Shown: piece by piece, positions 7,363 through 11,165 of the stretch | Numbering within the stretch: the stretch's first letter is position 1 | How the letters are laid out: every line of letters starts with the position of its first letter | NCBI GenBank assembly: GCA_023250585.1 | Contig: JAHFAK010000016.1 | Coordinates: 1 to 11,165, forward strand | DNA length: 11,165 bases | From: Deltaproteobacteria bacterium | GTDB taxonomy: Bacteria; Bdellovibrionota_F; JAHFAK01 | Direction: 5' to 3' | Notes under the pieces: generated by a model | Databases searched by the model: none | What the model was told of the DNA's origin: nothing | The model's input: only the letters and a program-made list of their open reading frames with translations | Made by a program: the position numbers and the translations under genes

Positions 7363-8481
7363 ATGAATAAATTATTACCTATGATTATAGGTGTAATATG
7401 TGTTACGAGTACTGCTTTTGCGTTACCTCAAACTCCTGCATTGATGAGGGGGTTACGACCTTTGGGTATGGGAAATGCATTTGTAGCAGTAAGCGATGAC
7501 GAAAATGCACTGTTTTATAATCCTGCCGGACTCGATGATGTCAAAGTTGATCGTGTTGAAATTGTTAATCCTATTTTTGAGCTATCTACCAGCCTTATCC
7601 AGATTGCCCTTGATCTGGTAGATTCTGCAGGAAATAGTGATGATTCGGACGCGGACCAAACACAACAGATTGTTGATCTTGCCAATGAACATATGGGTCA
7701 ACCTGCATATATACGATTAATGCTTTCTCCTGGTTATACTCGAAGAAACTTTGCCATTAAAGTTTTTCCGGGAGTAGAAGCAAATCTCGATGTTCGTAAC
7801 CGTGTATTTCCTAATGTCGAATTTAATGGAAAATTTAATTTTGGTATGGGTGTTGGTTATGCACAAGGTTATAGAGATAAACTTCTACAAGTAGGAGTGG
7901 CTTTAAAACCTGTATATCGTATTGGTTCAGGAGATCAGGTTCTTGGTATACAAAATATCAATAGCATGGAAGAAACGATTCAATCATTTGATAATCGAGG
8001 CTTTTTAGTCGGAGTGGATGTAGGGGTAAAAAGTCATTGGGATACACTCTTTCATATGTGGGATGTCCCTTATTTAACCGACATTGCTGCGTATACACGT
8101 CCACGGGTTGGCCTTGTTTTTCAATCGCAACAATTTGGTCTAACGGGAGATGTAGATAAGGATCGATCAACGGTAGCAATGGGTGGAGCAATGAATTTTG
8201 ACTTCTGGAACTTTGAGAATATATTTGCACTTGATATTCGAGAACTTAATCAACCCACATCGGTTTGGTCAAAAGTATGTATGGGTGTTGAAAGCTGGAT
8301 TGGTAAAAAAAGAATCATCGGGGGTCGTATTGGATTAAACCAGTTTAGACCTACTATCGGTGGCACTCTCGATTTAAAATTTTTTAAAGGTGATTTAGTG
8401 GCTTACTATGAAGAAGTGGGAGAATTGACGAGACAAAAAGGTGATTTACGCGTCGGTTTGCAAGCAACATTTGGTTGGTAA
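7363..8481 (+). CDS. Outer-membrane beta-barrel protein, PorV/FadL (UPF0164)-like
   Basis: A 372-residue protein with a signal peptide likely cleaved after A18-F-A20. The mature N-terminus carries the signature RGLRPLGMGNAFVAVSDD (29-46) and then NPAGL (53-57), typical of PorV/PorQ, UPF0164 and FadL/OmpP1-like barrels, where N-P-A-G/A lies just after the GMGNAF-type strand. The body has alternating polar and aromatic strands, and the chain ends VGLQATFGW. A terminal aromatic residue preceded by alternating hydrophobics is the usual recognition signal for the barrel assembly machinery. An acidic Asp/Ser-rich segment at about 87-101 is probably a loop. Substrate is unknown: FadL relatives pass hydrophobic molecules, while PorV-type proteins serve secretion. 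A strong GGAGG at 7353-7357 supports the ATG. It sits between the probable lipoprotein and gpmI in one operon. Confidence 0.85.
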   Translation: MNKLLPMIIGVICVTSTAFALPQTPALMRGLRPLGMGNAFVAVSDDENALFYNPAGLDDVKVDRVEIVNPIFELSTSLIQIALDLVDSAGNSDDSDADQTQQIVDLANEHMGQPAYIRLMLSPGYTRRNFAIKVFPGVEANLDVRNRVFPNVEFNGKFNFGMGVGYAQGYRDKLLQVGVALKPVYRIGSGDQVLGIQNINSMEETIQSFDNRGFLVGVDVGVKSHWDTLFHMWDVPYLTDIAAYTRPRVGLVFQSQQFGLTGDVDKDRSTVAMGGAMNFDFWNFENIFALDIRELNQPTSVWSKVCMGVESWIGKKRIIGGRIGLNQFRPTIGGTLDLKFFKGDLVAYYEEVGELTRQKGDLRVGLQATFGW

Positions 8482-8483
8482 AA

Positions 8484-10013
8484 ATGAAACCAGTCGTATT
8501 AATTATTTTAGATGGATGGGGGCATTCTGAAAAAAAAACAGGTAATGCAATTAATGAAGCTCATACCCCATGCTATGATGCATTACTTGCTAGCTCTTCT
8601 CATACTTTAATTTCTACATCAGCTGAAGCAGTTGGTCTTCCTGAAGGTCAAATGGGTAATTCTGAAGTAGGCCATTTAAATATTGGTGCTGGCAGAATTG
8701 TTTGTCAAGACTTTGTCAAAATTAGTCATGCTATTCAAACAGGTGAATTTTATAAAAATCAAACTATACAAAATTTTTTTCAAAAAATTAAAACCAATGC
8801 GCTCCATGTTATGGGGCTTGTCTCTGATGGTGGAGTCCACAGTCATGAATCACATCTCTATGCTATTCTTACTGCAGCAAAATCATTTGGAATTAAAAAT
8901 GTATATGTGCATGCATTTTTAGATGGCAGAGATACTCCTCCAAAAAGTGCGCTTACATATATTAAACGCTTGGAAGCCTTTATCACAAAAGAAGATGGAA
9001 TAAAAATAGCAACAATTATGGGTCGTTATTATGCAATGGATCGTGACCGACGTTGGGATCGAATTCATAAAGCATATGATGCAATTGTGCAAGCCTCTGG
9101 TCCAGGTGCAAAAAACGCGGTGTCTGTTATAGAATCTTCATATCAAAAACAAATCACCGATGAGTTTATAATTCCGACTGTTATTGTTGATCATTGCAAT
9201 CAACCAATTGCCAAACTCAATAATGGTGACGGAGTCTTTTATTTTAACTTTCGAGCAGATAGAGCGCGTCAGCTCACTGAAAGTTTAACACAAGAAAACT
9301 TTACGGATTTTAAACGCGAAGCAGTTAAAAAAATACAGTTTATATCAATGACAAAATATGCTGAACATTATAATCTTCCTATGGCATTTCTTCCTGATAA
9401 CCTTGATATGATCTTAGGTGAAGTACTTGAAAAAAATAATATTCCAAATCTTCGCATTGCTGAAACCGAAAAGTATGCTCATGTGACTTTTTTCTTCAAT
9501 GGCGGAAAAGAAAAAGTGTTTCGCGGAGAAGAACGAGTATTAATTCCATCTCCTTCTGTAGCAACATATGATTTAAAACCTGAAATGAGCTCATACGAAA
9601 TTACTGATCGTATTGTTCATGAAATTAAAAACAAGCATTTTCCCCTCATAATTGTTAACTTCGCTAACGTAGATATGGTTGGGCACTCAGGTAAAGTTGC
9701 TCCTACCATAAAAGCTATTGAAGCAGTTGATGCATGTCTTTGCAGAATTATTAATGAGCTAAAACCACTCAATGGAAAGGCTCTCATTACTTCAGATCAT
9801 GGCAATGCGGAAATGATGATTGATGAAAATGGCGAACCACATACTGCTCATACAACAAACCCCGTTCCATTTATTCTTTTTGATCCTGAATGGAAAGGAA
9901 ATTTGAAAACCAATGGTTCCTTACAAGATATTGCTCCTACTATTCTTGATATTATGAATATTCCAAAGCCTTCTCAAATGACTGGTAATTCTTTGAGGAT
10001 TATCCCTCGATAA
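8484..10013 (+). CDS. gpmI: 2,3-bisphosphoglycerate-independent phosphoglycerate mutase
   Basis: Interconverts 3- and 2-phosphoglycerate in glycolysis and gluconeogenesis; a cytoplasmic, manganese-dependent member of the alkaline phosphatase superfamily. The 509-residue length is normal. Visible ligands are D10 (LDGWG), the phosphorylated S60 in GQMGNSEVGH, D397 and H401 (NVDMVGH), D438 and H439 (TSDHGN) and H456 (PHTAHTTNP). Substrate-binding FLDGRDTPP and GRYYAMDRDRRWDR are intact. The ATG at 8484 follows the stop of the barrel gene by 2 bases and has no good ribosome site, so it is probably translated by coupling. An in-frame TTG at 8475 would overlap the previous gene and is less likely, because MKPVVLIILDGW is a standard family N-terminus. 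A run of nine A at 8530-8538 lies early in the gene. Confidence 0.96.
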   Translation: MKPVVLIILDGWGHSEKKTGNAINEAHTPCYDALLASSSHTLISTSAEAVGLPEGQMGNSEVGHLNIGAGRIVCQDFVKISHAIQTGEFYKNQTIQNFFQKIKTNALHVMGLVSDGGVHSHESHLYAILTAAKSFGIKNVYVHAFLDGRDTPPKSALTYIKRLEAFITKEDGIKIATIMGRYYAMDRDRRWDRIHKAYDAIVQASGPGAKNAVSVIESSYQKQITDEFIIPTVIVDHCNQPIAKLNNGDGVFYFNFRADRARQLTESLTQENFTDFKREAVKKIQFISMTKYAEHYNLPMAFLPDNLDMILGEVLEKNNIPNLRIAETEKYAHVTFFFNGGKEKVFRGEERVLIPSPSVATYDLKPEMSSYEITDRIVHEIKNKHFPLIIVNFANVDMVGHSGKVAPTIKAIEAVDACLCRIINELKPLNGKALITSDHGNAEMMIDENGEPHTAHTTNPVPFILFDPEWKGNLKTNGSLQDIAPTILDIMNIPKPSQMTGNSLRIIPR

Positions 10014-10653
10014 TTTCTTTTGTGTTTTTGAAATGAACTTTAGCGTAGTCTTCAAGTTTCAATTGTGCGGAAATGAGTTTTTTCCCATCAATAATCGTAG
10101 AGTTATTCCCGCCTTTTGAGAGTACAAATCCTACTTCATCACTAAGCCTTTGTAATGCATTTATGAAAGTGAAACGCGCAACGATTGATGCACAAGCAAC
10201 AGGTAAAAATCGCTCTGCTTTAGTTTCCGAAATAAAATCGATTTTTTTACCTTCTTCCATAAGAGCTTTTTCTACATAAGGTAGATACCCAAATTGATCA
10301 GAAATCGCTACATCAGCTTTGTGGCTTTCGAGAATGTTTTCAATTACGCGTGCATGAGCCCATGCTAAGAGTCTATTTAAATTTTTAAATTTACTATAAA
10401 GTTCATTATATTTTTTAGGATTAATAACTACAACATTATAGATAAGCTTTTCTCTAATCTGTCGAGCTTTTTCAATGATCTGCTTCTCGCTCAGCGTTTT
10501 TGAATCACGAACACCCCACCCTGCTACTAAATCAAGATCCTCTTTTTTTATTAAGACAGCGGCAGCAACCAAGGGGCCAAAATAATCGCCTTTGCCTGAT
10601 TCATCAACTCCTATAACTCGTGAGTATTTGTGAAATATTTTTTGGGTGTCCAT
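10000..10653 (-). CDS. rnhC: RNase HIII-type ribonuclease H, catalytic domain only
   Basis: Cleaves RNA in RNA-DNA hybrids. The RNase HIII assignment rests on GVDESGKGDYFGPLV (15-29, with D17 and E18) and on ETKAERFLPVACASIVAR (143-160). D119 (ISDQFG) and E147 are probably the remaining acidic metal ligands, giving the D-E-D-E set I recall for HIII rather than the D-E-D-D of HII. With the ATG at 10653 the protein is 217 residues. Classical RNase HIII is about 300 and begins with a TBP-like substrate-binding domain, which is absent here. An in-frame TTG at 10686 lies between the putative -35 and -10 boxes, so it is an unlikely start. The 3' end overlaps gpmI tail-to-tail by 14 bases, and the gene is divergent from an SH3-domain gene. 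Confidence 0.88.
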   Translation of the reverse strand: MDTQKIFHKYSRVIGVDESGKGDYFGPLVAAAVLIKKEDLDLVAGWGVRDSKTLSEKQIIEKARQIREKLIYNVVVINPKKYNELYSKFKNLNRLLAWAHARVIENILESHKADVAISDQFGYLPYVEKALMEEGKKIDFISETKAERFLPVACASIVARFTFINALQRLSDEVGFVLSKGGNNSTIIDGKKLISAQLKLEDYAKVHFKNTKEIIEG

Positions 10654-10654
10654 A

Positions 10655-10682
10655 TTGACTTGAAATCTATAGTAATTAATGT
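10655..10682 (+). promoter_or_regulatory. Possible promoter of the SH3-domain gene
   Basis: TTGACT at 10655-10660 matches five of six -35 bases. TAATGT at 10677-10682, 16 bases on, matches only three of six -10 bases. Transcription would begin near 10690, about 30 bases before the TTG start at 10719. It interleaves with the opposite-strand promoter of rnhC. Confidence 0.3.
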
Positions 10683-10697
10683 ACAAATCTTTATCAA
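10669..10697 (-). promoter_or_regulatory. Probable promoter of rnhC
   Basis: On the minus strand, TTGATA (10692-10697, five of six) and TACTAT (10669-10674, four of six) are separated by 17 bases. The start would fall near 10662, only about nine bases before the ATG at 10653. The message would therefore be nearly leaderless, which agrees with the absence of a ribosome site there. Confidence 0.45.
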
Positions 10698-10709
10698 ATA
10701 GTTTTGCAT

Positions 10710-10713
10710 GGAG
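10710..10713 (+). promoter_or_regulatory. Ribosome binding site deciding a TTG start
   Basis: GGAG lies 5 bases before TTG at 10719. No ATG in this frame precedes the signal peptide; the first in-frame ATG codon falls inside its hydrophobic core (residue 16). The TTG at 10719 is therefore the best start. Confidence 0.6.
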
Positions 10714-10718
10714 TAGCT

Positions 10719-11165
10719 TTGAATAAATATGTGCTCATAGTTTTTTTTATAGTGAATGGACTAATGCTTCCTGTGTTTGCTCAGGAACCTAAGATACATG
10801 TAGCAAAATATATGAGTACAACAAGAACAAAAATTTATATTCGTTCTGGCCCTGGTACTCAATACAAAGTGATTAATAAAGTAGGAAAGTATACTCCTTT
10901 CAAAATTCTTTCGCGAACAGCAGATCGAAAATGGATAAAAATCCAAGATTATCGTGGAAGAATGGGATGGATTGGGAGCGATGCTGTGTCAGATGCGCCT
11001 GCAGTCATTGTTAAAGAAACCGAAGCAAATATTCGTAAAGGTCCAGGAACTAATTACGAAACAATTTGGCAGGCTGTTGCCGGAGTTCCTTTCAGATGTT
11101 TAAAACGAAATGGCCATTGGCTGCACGTTCTCGATGTTGATGATGAAACAGGCTGGATTTATGAT
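10719..11165 (+). CDS. Exported protein with tandem bacterial SH3-like domains (3' end outside window)
   Basis: An open frame of 149 codons running off the window end. It starts with TTG and encodes a signal peptide (NKYVLIVFFIVNGLMLPVFA), with likely signal peptidase I cleavage after A21. Two SH3b repeats follow. The first (about 31-90) has YIRSGPGTQY (40-49), a KWIKI strand (71-75) and GWIG (83-86). The second (about 96 to the end) has NIRKGPGTNY (104-113), HWLHV (133-137) and GWIYD (145-149). The N-I-R-x-G-P-G-T-x-Y pattern is the classic start of SH3_3 domains, which often bind peptidoglycan or act as generic periplasmic adaptors. No catalytic domain is visible, but the C-terminus is missing. 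A run of eight T (10741-10748) lies within the signal peptide. It is divergent from rnhC. Confidence 0.82.
   Translation, partial: MNKYVLIVFFIVNGLMLPVFAQEPKIHVAKYMSTTRTKIYIRSGPGTQYKVINKVGKYTPFKILSRTADRKWIKIQDYRGRMGWIGSDAVSDAPAVIVKETEANIRKGPGTNYETIWQAVAGVPFRCLKRNGHWLHVLDVDDETGWIYD

Noticed and set aside
8475-8483. TTG start for gpmI
   Set aside because: It overlaps the end of the barrel gene, has no ribosome site, and adds three residues before the family-typical N-terminus that begins at the ATG at 8484.
10654-10686. TTG start at 10686 for rnhC
   Set aside because: It falls upstream of the likely -10 box and transcription start, and has no good ribosome site. The ATG at 10653 is preferred.
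10761-10946. 61-codon minus-strand frame
   Set aside because: It is antisense to the SH3-domain gene. The plus-strand frame has a signal peptide and two SH3 repeats, so this is a shadow.
1-11165. CRISPR array, tRNA or rRNA genes, integrase or transposase, toxin-antitoxin pair
   Set aside because: No regularly spaced repeats, no recognisable cloverleaf or rRNA sequence, and no protein of these classes was seen on either strand.

Overview
This is an AT-rich window (by eye well under 45 % GC) from a Gram-negative bacterium. It is mostly housekeeping genes with a small envelope-protein block. The Gram-negative reading rests on a predicted outer-membrane beta-barrel with a C-terminal aromatic residue and on an adjacent probable lipoprotein. 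Three traits narrow the guess: a class I (archaeal-type) lysyl-tRNA synthetase, a short RNase HIII-type enzyme and a PorV/FadL-like barrel. Together they fit a spirochaete-like or deltaproteobacteria-like, perhaps uncultured, lineage. That assignment is inference and cannot be settled from this window.

Layout from the left: lysS (class I LysRS) runs rightward at 70-1572. A 219-base convergent gap follows, holding a GTCATTGCGA...TCGCAATGAC palindromic element with two further decayed copies of its end. The last copy supplies the final codons of the next gene. A leftward set comes next, read from right to left: argS (6197-4485), a dolichol/phytol-kinase-like membrane protein with an unusual long helical N-terminus (4389-3310), and, three bases further on, an FAD/NAD(P) disulfide oxidoreductase of the mercuric reductase/dihydrolipoyl dehydrogenase family (3306-1792).

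A 167-base divergent promoter region (6198-6364) separates argS from a rightward operon. The operon holds an unrecognised probable lipoprotein with a four-cysteine cluster (6365-7339), an outer-membrane beta-barrel protein (7363-8481) and gpmI, cofactor-independent phosphoglycerate mutase (8484-10013). The gpmI 3' end overlaps by 14 bases the 3' end of leftward rnhC (10653-10000), an RNase HIII-type enzyme without the usual N-terminal domain. A second compact divergent promoter region separates rnhC from a rightward, TTG-initiated exported protein with two SH3-like domains, cut by the window end (10719-11165).

Translation (lysS, argS), glycolysis (gpmI) and RNA-DNA hybrid repair (rnhC) are the recognisable core functions. 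The less understood parts are the lipoprotein/barrel pair, the kinase/reductase pair and the palindromic element. I found no tRNA, rRNA, CRISPR array, transposase, prophage gene or defence system. Nothing here is a convincing new multi-gene system; the best leads are listed as findings.
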